DNA from: Hygrophila difformis
Taxonomy: Eukaryota > Streptophyta > Magnoliopsida > Lamiales > Acanthaceae
Assembly (NCBI GenBank): GCA_030278955.1
Contig: JAOANR010000014.1
Location: 26,042,068 to 26,106,067, forward strand
Direction of reading: 5' to 3'
DNA: 64,000 nt
Part shown: positions 45,101 through 56,592 of the stretch, one piece after another
Layout: every line of letters begins with the position of its first letter
Numbering within the stretch: position 1 is the stretch's first letter
The notes under the pieces: generated by a model
Database searches by the model: none
Told to the model about the DNA's origin: nothing
The model's input: the letters and a program-made list of their open reading frames with translations, nothing else
Program-made: the position numbers and the translations under genes

Positions 45101-48100
45101 GAGGATTGTTTGGTTCCGGCTCCCAAGGGGGGGGAGAACTTTGTGGGGCAATATATGTAAGTCTTGGTTGGAGTTGGACGTGGGTGAGTAGGTTGGCTTC
45201 AAGATTCTGGTTGGAAACGGGGAAGGAACAAGGTTTTGGCAAGATGTGTGGGTTGGGAGGGGGCGGCCTCTGTGCGAATTGTTTCCTAGAATGTTTGCCT
45301 TGGCTTGTAATAAAGTTGGTAAGGTGGCGGAGTTTGGGACTTGGTCCGGATTACGCTGGGAATGGAATATTGCCTTTAGAAGGAGGTTGTTTGATTGGGA
45401 GTTAGAGGTGTGGAAAGAATTGATGGCGATGTTGGAGAATACAAAGGTATGTCGCTTCATGCCGGATCGTGTTGTTTGGCCGATGGAAAGTAATGGAGTT
45501 TTTTCCACTCGATCATGTTGGCGACGTTCCAGTGGAAATATTATGATGGCACAGGGGAGTATTTGGAAGAAGATATGGAAGATTAAGGTCCCTATGAAGG
45601 CAAGGTTACTAGTTTGGAAACTCTTAAATAATGGCCTTCCTACCAGGGATGTCTTGGTGGCACGCGGATGCCTTGAGGCTTCCAGTGGCTTATGTCCACT
45701 ATGTGAAAAATTTCTAGAAACCTCGGATCACCTTTTTGGCACTTGTGAGGTAGCCTGCAGCATTTGGTACCAGGGAGTCCACTGCTACAACCTTAGTTGG
45801 GTGATGCCGGGTAAGGTTATTAACTTGTTGGAAGAATGGTTTAACTGTCGCTTTAAACACGGGAAATGGGAGCACTGGATGGTGTCGGGATTGGCAATTA
45901 TTTGGGTCATATGGAAATGCAGGAATGTCAAAATATTCAAGGGACAAGCACTTGATTTCGAGGCAGTGGTGGCAGAACTTAAAAGGGTCACCAGGTTGTG
46001 GTGGAGTGTGGGCTACGGCAGGGAACCTAGTTTGGCTGGGGTTATGTTTTCTACCTCTATGGATGATTGGAAATGGAACAGGAGTAGAAATGTAATTGCA
46101 CCTAGACGGGGTTTGGTGTGGGAGCGCCCGATGAAGGGATGGTGGAAAATAAACACGGATGGATCCTCTTTGGGGAATCCCGGACCGGCTGGCATTGGGG
46201 CGGTTATAAGAATGAAGCAGGAGAGTGCATCTATATTTTGTCGGAATCCATTGGTGTCACGGATTCTACAGAAGCAGAGATTACAACTATATCTAGGGTG
46301 TGCCAGGCTCTCGTGAGGGATCAAGGCTTCCCATTGCAACATTTGATCTTTGAGTGCGATTCTAGCAATGTGGTCCGATGGCTTTCCAATCCTACTCAGT
46401 TCCCTTGGAGGTTTAATAGGTTGTTGGGGCCGATTATGGAGGTGTTTGCATGTGCTGGGGAAGTTAGGGTGCAACATATTCTTAGAGAACGGAACGAGGC
46501 TGCGGATCAATGGGCAAAGCAGGGGGCCTCATGCGGCGAAAAAGTAGAAGCTTGGCTGTGAGATGGCTGTGGACTTGTGCAGGTTGTAATAACTAGGGGC
46601 TAAGATCACAACACGCTTTGGAGGAGCGTCATGTGGTTGGCTGGGTGAAAAGGGGCTTCGGGGGGCAGTTTTAAGAAAGAGTGGGGGTTATAAGAATCAA
46701 TTCATATTGGGGGCTGAGGATGGCATTATTATTGCTATTTTAGGTGGAAGGGTAAAGTCAGGAAGGAAGTTTGGGGCTAACAGATGCGGTTGTTCTACTG
46801 TTTGTAAGTTAGTTGTTACTGTTGTTATTTTTTGCTACTAAAATACAGGTTCATGAAGATGTTGCTGGCGTCGAGTTAGACCTTCGACTGGTGTTGCTTT
46901 ACTATAGAGATGTTGCTGCTGACTTCTGTGGCTGCTGCGGATGTAGATGTACATTGCCGATTCAAAATTGCCATTCCTGATGATGTCAGGCATGGGATGG
47001 ATTCATTCTATTCTTTCTGCAAGTTGAGGTGTGTCCAAAGTTCAAGGAAGTTGTGTCCACATTCTGCGAAAGGGGTTCCCTCACCTGGTAGGATTGATGA
47101 GTTCTTGCACTGAATATGTCAAGCCAACCGACAAATTTTTACGGTGAGATCTGAATTTTAAAGTTTCCTCTGGGGGCAAATGTGGTGTTCATTTGACATG
47201 CTTGAATCTGCTTTTACATTCATGTTTAGCTTGCATGTATTCATCTCAGTTTTGAATATGATAAGGGACTAGGATAATTTCTGCTAGCCTTCCCCCAACA
47301 CCTTTCCTCCTCTCCAGCCAGTATGCCATTTCTTGATTACATTATTTCCCTTGAACCGCCAGCTATCTTTATATTGTTCCCATTCAGAGACTTACAGCTT
47401 TATTATGCCATTGGGAATTCTGAGAAATCTTGATCTAATATGTGAAATGCTTTTTGGGAACCTTTGGGTGGGAGTTGGTTATTGTGAGTGTGAGGGCATG
47501 CCTTGTTTTGCCTCAGATAAGGTGAAGATGCATTGGTATGATGATCGGTCTCTTCAAAGAATTGTCGTTGCGATGCCTCCCATTGTTTATATTATTGGCC
47601 TCTTGGAGCTACTGAAGTAGATGAAATATCATGAGAAAGCTGATAAGATACTAAAAAAAAAAAAAGCAGAAAATAATATTGAGAGAAAAGTTGAAAAGAA
47701 GATGAATTGCAGATTGAGAAAATCACATCAGAGTTCTGGGGAGCTATGGCTTTTTGATTTATTGGGAATGTTCTTTATTTGATATGCAATGGGATGGAAG
47801 TCTTGAGAGTTTGAGTCTGTTCTATTCTCTTGTTTCTACATTGAGTGGTGGGGAGTGAATTTTGCTGTGCTTTCCATGCCTCCACTCCTTTGCTTCGTGC
47901 TTTCTAGTTCAGTAGGGATCCTGTTTCCTGCTAACCCCATACCAGCTTTCTTCCTAACCCTTGGCCTTGTCTCCATCTATTTTTGTCCCTTTGATTCATT
48001 GCACGTTTGAGAATTTACATGCAGGGTAAATGTGGTGTTGAAGTAAGTTTTGGGGTGCCATCTCGATTCATCTTTTGAGTGCTGATCTCCCATTGTTGAA

Positions 48101-48486
48101 AGCTATTGCCTAGCATATCGGCTACATGTTGCTGCTATTTGAGAGTTGGCTTCATGCTAATCATGCTATTTCCACTATTGATGCTTCCGCGGGATTGCTC
48201 CGAAGATTGACCAAAGTAATGTGCAGCTACTGATGTAGAGAGGTCTTGTGAAGTGGTACCGTTTTGGGATGATGACTGGAAAATCCTTATTTCTTCGAAG
48301 CGGCTATAGTGAGGGATTTGTTGTGGTAATTTTATGATTGTAGTGTTTAATGCTTGTTTTCGCTCTGACTTACTATGATTTGGTCATGGGCTTTTGTTGT
48401 TGTATGGGATTTCGAAGATGAACAATAGTTGTACTTGAACTGATTGATTAATATCAATGATTCCTTTCTCTCAAAAAAAAAAAAAA
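42190..48486 (+). mobile_element. L1-type LINE with RNase H, inactivated
   Basis: From 5' to 3': a short remnant that may be the end of ORF1 (42200-42372), ORF2 (about 42408-46561), a 1.9-kb 3' region, and poly-A (48473-48486). The 5' boundary is approximate. A target duplication is not clear; ATTATTT occurs on both sides. ORF2 holds endonuclease, reverse transcriptase, a cysteine-rich segment and RNase H. Confidence 0.9.
42408..46561 (+). pseudogene. LINE ORF2 pseudogene: endonuclease, RT, RNase H
   Basis: Endonuclease residues are present: QETK near the start, GGDFNAV, and SDHYPVV. Reverse transcriptase shows FRPISLVGSVYKIVAKVLS, KLDFAKAYDNVSW, GLRQGDPLSP and the YADD active site. A zinc-binding-like segment (CPLCEKFLETSDHLFGTC) and RNase H (INTDGSSLGNPGPAG, then TEAEITTISRVCQAL) follow. 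It is broken by TAG at 42627-42629 (in LLLI*ES), by TAG at 44469-44471 directly before YADD, by a 1-bp loss near 44851, by further stops near 45185, and by a 1-bp loss near 46210. Archaeal-type RNase H domains at the C-terminus are known in plant L1-like elements. The lesions rule out autonomous activity. Confidence 0.92.
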
Positions 48487-48493
48487 TACTAGA

Positions 48494-50981
48494 TTATTTT
48501 TCGCCCTCTGTGCACGGGTGTTAAACTTATACGAGAATATAAATTTTTTTTTTATTACATGAGATTCAAATCATTTTGCTTAAATGGTGGTTGCAATGAG
48601 ACAGTGGATAAAACTTTAAAAGGTAAATAAAGAAGATAATAAGATTATGGAAGGAAAATTCAAACCCACAACCAGGTGGACATAATATAAAATAAGTTAT
48701 TTTACTGTTAGAAAACTCAATATACTACATAGTTTCGCTTTCATATCCAAAATAATGAGAGCAGGGGAAAAATACCCTTTAACTATTTAAAATTGGACTA
48801 TTATCCCTATTATCCCTAAAGTTTTTAAAGAGTACTATTATTTATACTGTTTTGTTATCTTTACATTCATTCAAAACTTATATTTTATTAAGTAATGGAT
48901 TTTAAATTTTTTTGTGATTAGTTTTTATAGACTAATCTTTAATTTTATAAAATAAATTTTAATTATAATTACGTTTTGATTATCTGTTAATTTTTCAAAA
49001 TATTATTTTAGTCCATAACATTTTGTCCAATTTTTTCTTTTCCATATTTTTTTTTGGTGAACAATGCCTCTTCGGATTTTTTCTTTTCCATATTGATTAT
49101 GAAAAAGTTTGATAGTTAATATTTTCAATTAATTTATTTAATTTTTTATTATATTTTAATTCATTATTATTATAAGCCTAAAATCGAATTTATGCTCCGA
49201 TACCAAGTTTTTTAAGGGGTATGGCTTTTTGACCACATTTTTTGTAATTATAAACTCTTTTTCTATTTAGATAACTATATTTATTGTTTGAGAAATTTCT
49301 AATGAAATAAAAATTAGAAAAATAAAAAATCTGAAAAAAATTGAACTGAAAATGAATTTTTTTTAATAAAATAAAATAAGAATCCAAATATTATTAATAA
49401 TGAAATTACTTTTTGAAGTTAAGGATATTACAACCACATATTAATTATTCTGATATCTTTATTTAATTTCTTGTTATCTATTGGTATTAATTATTATTTG
49501 CCATTAAAATTTTAGATTTTAGGGTGACTTATATCAATTGGCTTGCATCATAATATATGCACTATTCTTCTTCTCCCCTACCCCCATTGTAAAAAAGGCA
49601 AAAAGAGCAAATAATCAATGAAGATTATGGGTCTTTTCACTGGTTATTTTGCTCTCTTGCCTTCTTGATAATGGGGTAGGGGAGAAGAGGAATACTGTAC
49701 TGTACATATAATGCAAGCCAATTGATGTAAGCCACCTTAAAATTTTAATGACAAATAATAATTAATACAAATAGATTACAAGAAATTCAATAAAGATATC
49801 ATAATAATAGAATTCTGTTGCAACATGTGGTGGACGTTGTATTTGATGAATAGAAAAATTAATATCAGCCTGATGTGGTTGTAATATCTTTAATTTTAAA
49901 AAGTAATTTCATTATTAATTGTATTTGGATTCTTATTTTTCTTATTTGAAAATTTTTATTTCATTTTCAGGTTTTTTTTTAGATTTTTAATTTTTTTTAA
50001 TTTTTATTTCATTAGAAATTTCTCAAACAATAAATACAGTTATTTAAATATAAAAATAGTTAAAATTACAAAAAATGTGCAAAAAGCCATACCCCTTAAA
50101 AAACTTGGTATCGGAGCATAAGTTCGATTTTAGGCTTATAATAATAATGAATTAAAATATAATAAAAACTTAATGAAATTAAATGAAAATATTAACTATT
50201 GGAAAAATATTATGAACTAAAATAATATTTAAAAAATTAACAGATAATCAAAACGTAATTATAATAAAAATTCATTTTATAAAATTAAATACTAGTCCAC
50301 AAACACTAATCACAGCAAAAATTTAAAATCCATTACTTAATATACATCCGTCTCGGTGTTTTTGTTATGGGTGATTTTTTCTGCACTATTCACACTGTTT
50401 AACTTTGATTTGAATTTTTATCATAACTATATAAGAAAAAATATAGTTAAGTGAGATCTTGTTAGATTTGTCTAATATTGTAGTTTTAGACAATTAACTT
50501 TTTATAACTTTTCGTTGTACACAATTTAAGTTATTAACCATTAAAAATATGTATTGATATACGTGCCGGATGAGTACGTAACAAAAATAGTGAGACGGAG
50601 TATAAGTTTAGAATGAATAAAAAGATAACAAAAAACTATAAATAATATTTTTTAAAAACTTTAGGGATAACAGTTATAACAATCCAATTTTGAATAGTTA
50701 AAGGGTATCTGTGTTTTCAATTGCTCTCATTATTTTAGATATCAAAGCAAAACTATATATATTTAGTTTAACAGTAAAAATAATTTATTTTATACTACAT
50801 CCACCTGGTTGTGGGTTTGAATTTTCCTTCCATCATCTTTTTATCTCCTTTATTTCTCTTTTCAATTTTTGTCGCATGCATTCCAACCACCATTTAAGCA
50901 AAATAATTTGAATCTCATGTAATCCAAAGAAAAATTATATTCTCATATAAGTTTAACACCCGTGCGTAGCGGGCGAAAAAA
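48494..50981. mobile_element. 2.5-kb palindromic element, arms about 1.1 kb
   Basis: Left end TTTTTCGCCCTCTGTGCACGG; the right end read on the minus strand is TTTTTTCGCCCGCTACGCACG. The two sides remain reverse complements (for example GCCATACCCCTTAAAAAAC at 50090 against its complement at 49215) until about 49600-49660, where CTCCCCTACCCCCATT pairs with AATGGGGTAGGGGAG. The right arm alone carries a Stowaway MITE. No protein is recognised. It abuts the poly-A of the LINE. The flanks CTAGATTA and TATAGTTTA could be a diverged target duplication. Confidence 0.8.
50343..50602. mobile_element. Stowaway-type MITE, copy 5
   Basis: TA sites flank CATCCGTCTCGGTG and the right end GTGAGACGGAG. The interior matches the family. 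It is present in the right arm of the palindrome only. Confidence 0.85.
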
Positions 50982-51043
50982 TATAGTTTAAAATAACCTT
51001 TAAAAAATAATTTGAAATCTATGTTTAATACCACATTTCTTAT

Positions 51044-51225
51044 AGGGATGAAGAATTACCCAAGTGGTCAAGTCCTCCGACTCACAACCTATAGGTTGGA
51101 GGTTTAATTCTCCACCCGGCCCCCTATCCATCCTCTTTATCCTTTTATAATTTGTGTGGCATGAGCTCTCTCCCACCACCCTTTTCTAATATGTATAGGT
51201 TGTTTAGGAAAAAATAAAAATAAAA
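51044..51225 (+). mobile_element. tRNA-derived SINE with diverged target duplication
   Basis: A 16-bp duplication with two mismatches (ATACCACATTTCTTAT at 51028-51043, ATACCATATTCCTTAT at 51226-51241) flanks a SINE. It has A-box-like TTACCCAAGTGG, B-box-like GGAGGTTTAATTCTCC, body TTTGTGTGGCATGAGCTC and an A-rich tail. Confidence 0.8.
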
Positions 51226-52094
51226 ATACCATATTCCTTATTCAATTACTATATCTTTCCCAAACACAACCCTTAATACATTCTAATTCGTTGGTGGCAA
51301 TGATTTTTTTTCCCCACACTTTCCTATCACCTACAATTTATTGTAAGTTACATTGAGTAGATTATCACATTTTAAATTATTAGGAAAGTAAATTATTGTG
51401 TTTGGTTTGTATATACATTTTTATTTGGAACGTGCAAAGTAGAGAAGAAGAAACAGTAAAAAGGAATGTGAGAGGGAGGGCAGGTGAAGATGCTATGGAG
51501 GATTTAATTGAAAAGTAAATAATTAAGTCATTGGACAAGGACAATTTTACAGTAATAATAATTGACAATTTAAAATAATTAAAGTTGTGTAACAAAGTTG
51601 AAAATTAGTAATCAATGGGATGAAGATGAAGAATAAAAAGGGATTATGGCAGTGTGACCAAATCTCAAACATATAACCTTATAGTTAGAGTTAGATTGTT
51701 ATCTTTCATCTTATTTTCTTTATAACTTATTAGTTGATGAGTTACTGACTGGTTTGAGGCGGTAGTTTTCTTATTTGGGGTCTGTATGTGGACATGTAAT
51801 TAATATTATATTTATATAGTTTATATCAATAAGCAATTTCATTTTTACAAAGTAGTCGTATTTCCAATTTTACATAATTGTAACAAGGGCATTTAAATGA
51901 CATTAATATGAAGATAAAATTATTTTGATGGCTGAGAAAAGAAAATGCCAAAATTTTCATATAACTTGTCCTCCATTTCACCAATTACAAATTGACAACC
52001 CTGAGGACATTATTTCCATATACTTTATAAAGTATTAACAATTGAATTTCTTCAACCCGACACACCTCTCTCTTATTGAACTAAGTCGGATCAA

Positions 52095-52506
52095 ATATAG
52101 TGGCTTGTCATGCTGCTGGACGAGCCTCCTTCACCTCTTGGAGTCGGGGTGGTGGTAGGGGCGGTGCAGTAGGCTGACCCTGAATAGTATCGCCAAGACT
52201 TGGATTTCGTAAGCGGTACTTACTGAAGTAAAGTTCTAGGGCCTGCACATAATTATGAAACCCTAAAGACCTCATGGCTCCAATGCAATCCTGGGGAGTA
52301 ATTGTTTTTTGATACTCTTGCTTGCATCAATTGTTAGCCCTAGCAGTCACACAACTAATGAATTAAGAGACACATTCTTGGATTGTCTCTTTGGCATCAT
52401 CTGAGATTTTAGAATTCGGTGGAACGGTTGTATGGACCGTCTTTACTATCGTGAAAATTGATATGTACTATCTAGCATCAGGCAATACTGCTTCCTCGTT
52501 TTCCAT
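52095..52506 (-). pseudogene. NF-YB-like transcription factor pseudogene, left arm
   Basis: Translation from the ATG at 52506-52504 gives MENEEAVLPDAR, a TAG stop, then histone-fold sequence: ISDDAKETIQECVS, a TAA stop, then a shared TGA where NF-YB proteins have the Arg before Cys, then KTITPQDCIGAMRSLGF and NYVQALELYFSKYR. NF-YB subunits pair with NF-YC and NF-YA to bind CCAAT boxes. The N-terminal positions and SDDAKETIQECVSEFISF resemble the plant NF-YB/LEC1 fold. Three in-frame stops mean no full protein. It keeps Glu at the codon where the right arm has its first stop. Confidence 0.75.
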
Positions 52507-52673
52507 GTAGTTTTTCGGCTCGATCTCGGCCGGAAAATTGGTTGCCCCACCACCTTCATTAATGATGAATGTTGTTATTCCATAAATGTCTAATGCAATT
52601 AAGAGACATCGTTCATCATTAATGAAGGTGGCGCAACAACCAATGTTCCAGCTGAGGTCAAGCCGGAAACTAC

Positions 52674-53090
52674 ATGGATAACGAGGAAGCAGTGCTGCCA
52701 TATGCTAGACAGTACATGTCGATTTCCACGGTAGTAAAGACGGTCCATATAATCCTTCCACCGAATTCTAAATTCTCAGATGATGCCAAAGAGACGATCC
52801 AATAATGTGTCTCTGAATTCATTAGCTTTGTGACTACCAGTGCTAATAATTGATGCAAGCAAGAGTATCGAAAAACGATTACTCCCCATGATTGCATTGG
52901 AGCCATGAGGTCGTTAGGGTTCCATAATTATGTGCAGGTCCTAGAACTTTACTTCAGTAAATACCGCTCACAAAACCCCGGTTGTGGCGATAATATTCAC
53001 GGTCAGTCTGATGCACAGCCCCTACCACAACCGCCGCCGCCAAGAGGTGAAGGAGGCTCGTCTAGTAGCAGGACAAGCCACCATATTTGA
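52674..53090 (+). pseudogene. NF-YB-like transcription factor pseudogene, right arm
   Basis: One frame of 139 codons with ATG at 52674 and two internal stops: TAA at 52803-52805 (after KFSDDAKETIQ) and TGA at 52851-52853 (after TTSANN). The rest reads as an NF-YB histone fold: LPYARQYMSISTVVKTVH at the start, CVSEFISFVTTSA, KTITPHDCIGAMRSLGFHNY, and LELYFSKYR, then a Pro/Ser-rich tail ending RTSHHI. There is no frameshift, so decay is mild. The TGA is shared with the left arm and so predates the duplication; the TAA is private to this arm. Confidence 0.78.
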
Positions 53091-53470
53091 TCCGCCTTAA
53101 TTCAATAAGTGAGAGGGCATATTGGGTTGAAGAAATGCAATCGTTAATACTTTATATATATGGAAATAATGTTCTCAGGGTTGTCGATTTGTAATTTGTG
53201 AAATGGAGGACAAGTTATATGAAAAATTTGGTATTTTCTTTTCTCAGCCATCAAAATAACTTTATCTTCAAATTAATGTCATTTAAATTCCCCCATTACA
53301 GTTACGGAAAATTCGAAATACATCATAGACTACTTTGTAAAATGGCATTATATTGTTTATTCATATGAATTTCTATATACGTATAGTACGTATTACATGT
53401 TCACGGACCTCAAATAAGAAAACTACTGCCTCAAACCATTCAATAACTCAACTAATAAATTATTAAGTGA

Positions 53471-54709
53471 GGCTATAACTCTTTAAGCAACATCTTGAAT
53501 TCTAGACTTGTAAAGGAAAAAAATTTACTTTGAAAGAGGTTTACCTATTAAGATCAACCGTACCTCGACAGGGTTACTCTTGGGCCTTGTAGGAGCCTAA
53601 AATAAGGGATTGTGATCAAGGAGAAAGTAAAAAGTATGTTAAAGTAAAAATTAAACAAAAGCATTTTCCAAGGTGCTTATATATCAAAAATAAAAATTTT
53701 ACTTTTGAAGTTCCTTCATCAAACATGTAATTATGGCCGCAAATACTAATTATATTCAAGTAGAATCCAAAAATAACTTATCAAAAGTCTATTTGAATGG
53801 ACTCTAAAAAGTTATAATTTCAAATTGAAGTGTATTTATTTATTTATTTATTTTTTGGAAGAGCTTTAAAATTGAAGTTTGAGTCATTCATCAATCTATT
53901 CTTTTATTTATATTCTAATTCAAATTTGTATCGTGATGATCCACTTTAAAGAATAACATACCAAAACTATTAAATAAAAAAGTCTAATTACAAATGGAAC
54001 AACTACCTTAGAGAGTGAAATTTAGTTAGACCTAAAATGATTTTAAAAATATACTGTACAACTATTACACATATGGTCAAATGCAAGAGAGATTATGGAC
54101 TACAAAAGTTTCATGATAAAACTGTAAAATAGTGCAACCCACTATAAGAAAAATAAAATAAACACTAATAACCAACCAAAAAAGATGAAGATTACCATAT
54201 AAAATTATTTTTGAGGGACAACTTCCTTTGATCTCTATCTTCAAGTCTTCAACTTCGCTAGCGCATAAAACTTAGTATACAATTTTTCTTTTGTTTTCAT
54301 TCTTACAATGAACTAGTGTGCGACCTATGCGCTTTTTATAGGGAAGAAAGTAACGTTACTATTTCTTTAAAAAAGAAATAAAGCATTCAAAACGTGGTAT
54401 TCGCAACGTAAAATATACGTGAGTTTTTCCTTTTCATAAAAAAGGAAAATACTACTTAAGCCAATGGTACAATATATTTTGCTTTTAATTTTATTAGGAA
54501 GATGTAAAGTTCGAAAAAAATAAAAAAGAAATTATGTATAAATATAGGTTATGACATTTTTTATTAGTAAAATACGGCGAAAACTCGAAAAGTGTTTTGA
54601 ATGTTAATAAATATAGTAAAATGCTTCAAACGCATAAAATTTTGGCTTTTCTGATCCTTATGCTTTAAACTGCATAAAATTTTGGTTTTTATGATCCTTG
54701 TATTAGGAT
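53471..54709. other. AT-rich intergenic sequence
   Basis: No gene or clear repeat boundary is seen. A (TTTA)n-like run lies near 53832-53850. Confidence 0.4.
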
Positions 54710-54720
54710 GCATCCTATTT

Positions 54721-54831
54721 TTTTTTGACAAGTCGAAGCCAGGAAAAAAGCAGAAAAACAACAAAGGAAAAACAAAAAAGATTACAGCAAGAAACTAACC
54801 ATAGAGACTAAAACCGGGGGAAACAAAGGAC
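54721..54831 (-). mobile_element. Short retroposon, minus orientation
   Basis: An 11-bp target duplication GCATCCTATTT (54710-54720 and 54832-54842) flanks a 111-bp insert. On the minus strand it ends CTGGCTTCGACTTGTCA followed by an A tail. Confidence 0.7.
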
Positions 54832-54964
54832 GCATCCTATTTGATAGTATAATGTTATTCATAAGACTTTTGGTCTTTTAATTTCTTTTCTATGTTAAAA
54901 TTTTTTTAAGTTTTGCTAATATTCAATCAATTAGCACTCGAAAAATCTTTGATTACTCCATATT

Positions 54965-54994
54965 TTTTTTGATAAGCCGAAGCCAGAAAAATAG
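54965..54994 (-). mobile_element. Extremely 5'-truncated copy of the same retroposon (30 bp)
   Basis: A 16-bp duplication TTGATTACTCCATATT (54949-54964 and 54995-55010) flanks only 30 bp: a short poly-T and GATAAGCCGAAGCCAG, the same 3' end as the copy at 54721. Confidence 0.7.
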
Positions 54995-55010
54995 TTGATT
55001 ACTCCATATT

Positions 55011-55791
55011 GTGCCAAAAACCAAAAAATATATAGAAAATTTTAACATTATCTCATCATCAGCTGTAATCACATTCCACAACCATTAACAAATATGCCTT
55101 CCTCATTTAAAGCACAAATACAAAAACAAGGGATGGCTCATAACGTATATGCCATGTTTGGTTGCCTCAAAAGGGGTATGCATGGCTTGGGTGCAGGCGA
55201 GCAGCCAACATCACCTGCTGTAGTGATGCTAGAGACCCAAAAATAATGTGTTAAGATAATAGATGATGAGCACGCAAGAAAAAATGATGGATAATATCAC
55301 ATCACAAATGCCATCATAAACATCAGCACATAGATATCACTTTTTAATGCACATACATCACTCAAAACAACACAATTTATATTTTAAACCATATATTGTG
55401 GATGCCATTAGCAACATCATTTATGATTGATTACCCATCATTTTGTAGGTACATACCATTTGTGTTCATGTACAGAAATCGGATTGCCTCAAAAGCGTAG
55501 TCAAACATCATGAGTAGAGATTTTCCCTTCCAACATGCAATCAACAGGAAGGAAATGAGTCAACATCCAATAATGTGGGAGCAATTTCAGACAAGAAGAA
55601 TTCAACAAAATAAGTAGAAGGCCCCGGTCTACATAAGTAAAGTTTTTACCAAGTACGAGATGCAATCTTTTAATTTCTGTGGTCTCAAAATAAGTAACGA
55701 AATTGCAACAAGACTAATTGTAAAAGAGATCAGGAATATCAGACCCAAAATGGGATTCTTCTTTCTACAACTACTGATTGATAGTATATCT
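55011..55791. other. 3' flank of the lysine-rich protein gene
   Basis: No coding sequence recognised. The part nearest 55792 is the 3' UTR of the minus-strand gene. Confidence 0.4.
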
Positions 55792-56592
55792 CTAACTTCG
55801 CTTCCTGCCACCGCCATTTTTCTTTCCTTGCCCTTTTTTACTGCCTTTCTTTTTCTTCCCTTTACCCATAGCATGCCCACCATTTTCACCAGCAACACGA
55901 GGACCTGAGGGTTGTAATAGGTGTTTGACATTGAGGACACCATTTCTGAAACTGCCTTCAGTCGCCTTGAGAACTCTGTCCTCAGGCTTACGCTTATCTA
56001 CTTTTTTCAAACTATTGCTGCTATATGATCCGAACCTTCCAAGTATTTCTCTCTGAAAGTATAAAATAATATTTCAAGAAACTATAGAAGCAGAACAAAT
56101 TATAGCACAATAATTAAGATATCAGCAATTTAATAACCTCTTTACACATTTTTTCCTCTCTTTCCTTTTGTTTCTTCATTGTAACCCTAGCCACACTGAG
56201 TGGTAACCTTTGTTTCTTCTGTGGCTGTTAAGAGATCATGCGGTCAATATATAGGACAATAGAACAATGAACGTGATTAAACGTCAAAAAGGCCACACGG
56301 TTCCATACTTCCATTACCTTTCCACCTAGGGACACAACCTTCTTATTCTCCAGGTCCTTTTTCTGTTTCCATGTCATATGAGATGATCCTGAATTTATAT
56401 AAAATCACACATATGCTCTAGAATGTAAAAGATAATCAGAGATGGAAAGCGTTCAGTATTGACTTAATATCAAGAGATTACCATACCCAAAAATTCGATA
56501 TCTTTCAGTATTGACTTAATATCCATCTTCATTTCCTTGGAATCATCTTGAGGAGCAGAGGCTCCTCCTCTCACTTGCCTCTTTTTATGCAT
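55792..56592 (-). CDS. Lysine-rich nuclear protein, C1orf131/DUF4602-like
   Basis: Four coding exons on the minus strand: 56592-56487, 56388-56318, 56224-56138 and 56052-55792, with matching phases and GT..AG borders, giving 174 residues. It is highly basic. Segments WKQKKDLENKKVVSLGGK and PLSVARVTMKKQKEREEKM resemble the DUF4602 family (human C1orf131, associated with nucleolar ribosome assembly), and the tail is a Gly/Lys-rich nuclear-localisation-like run (KGKKKKGSKKGQGKK). The frame is open for five codons upstream of the chosen ATG (LKKRR) to an acceptor, so a start in an earlier exon is possible. Exon structure is secure; the family name is from memory and less so. Confidence 0.7.

Larger units (their letters stand above)
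51720..53470. repeat. Long inverted repeat built from an NF-YB pseudogene
   Basis: Arms of about 850 bp (about 51720-52575 and 52603-53470) are separated by a loop of roughly 30 bases. They match as reverse complements throughout, from TTATTAGTTGATGAGTTA at the left edge to CTCAACTAATAAATT at the right. Each arm contains one copy of a broken NF-YB-like gene, arranged head to head, plus its 3' flank. Confidence 0.9.
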
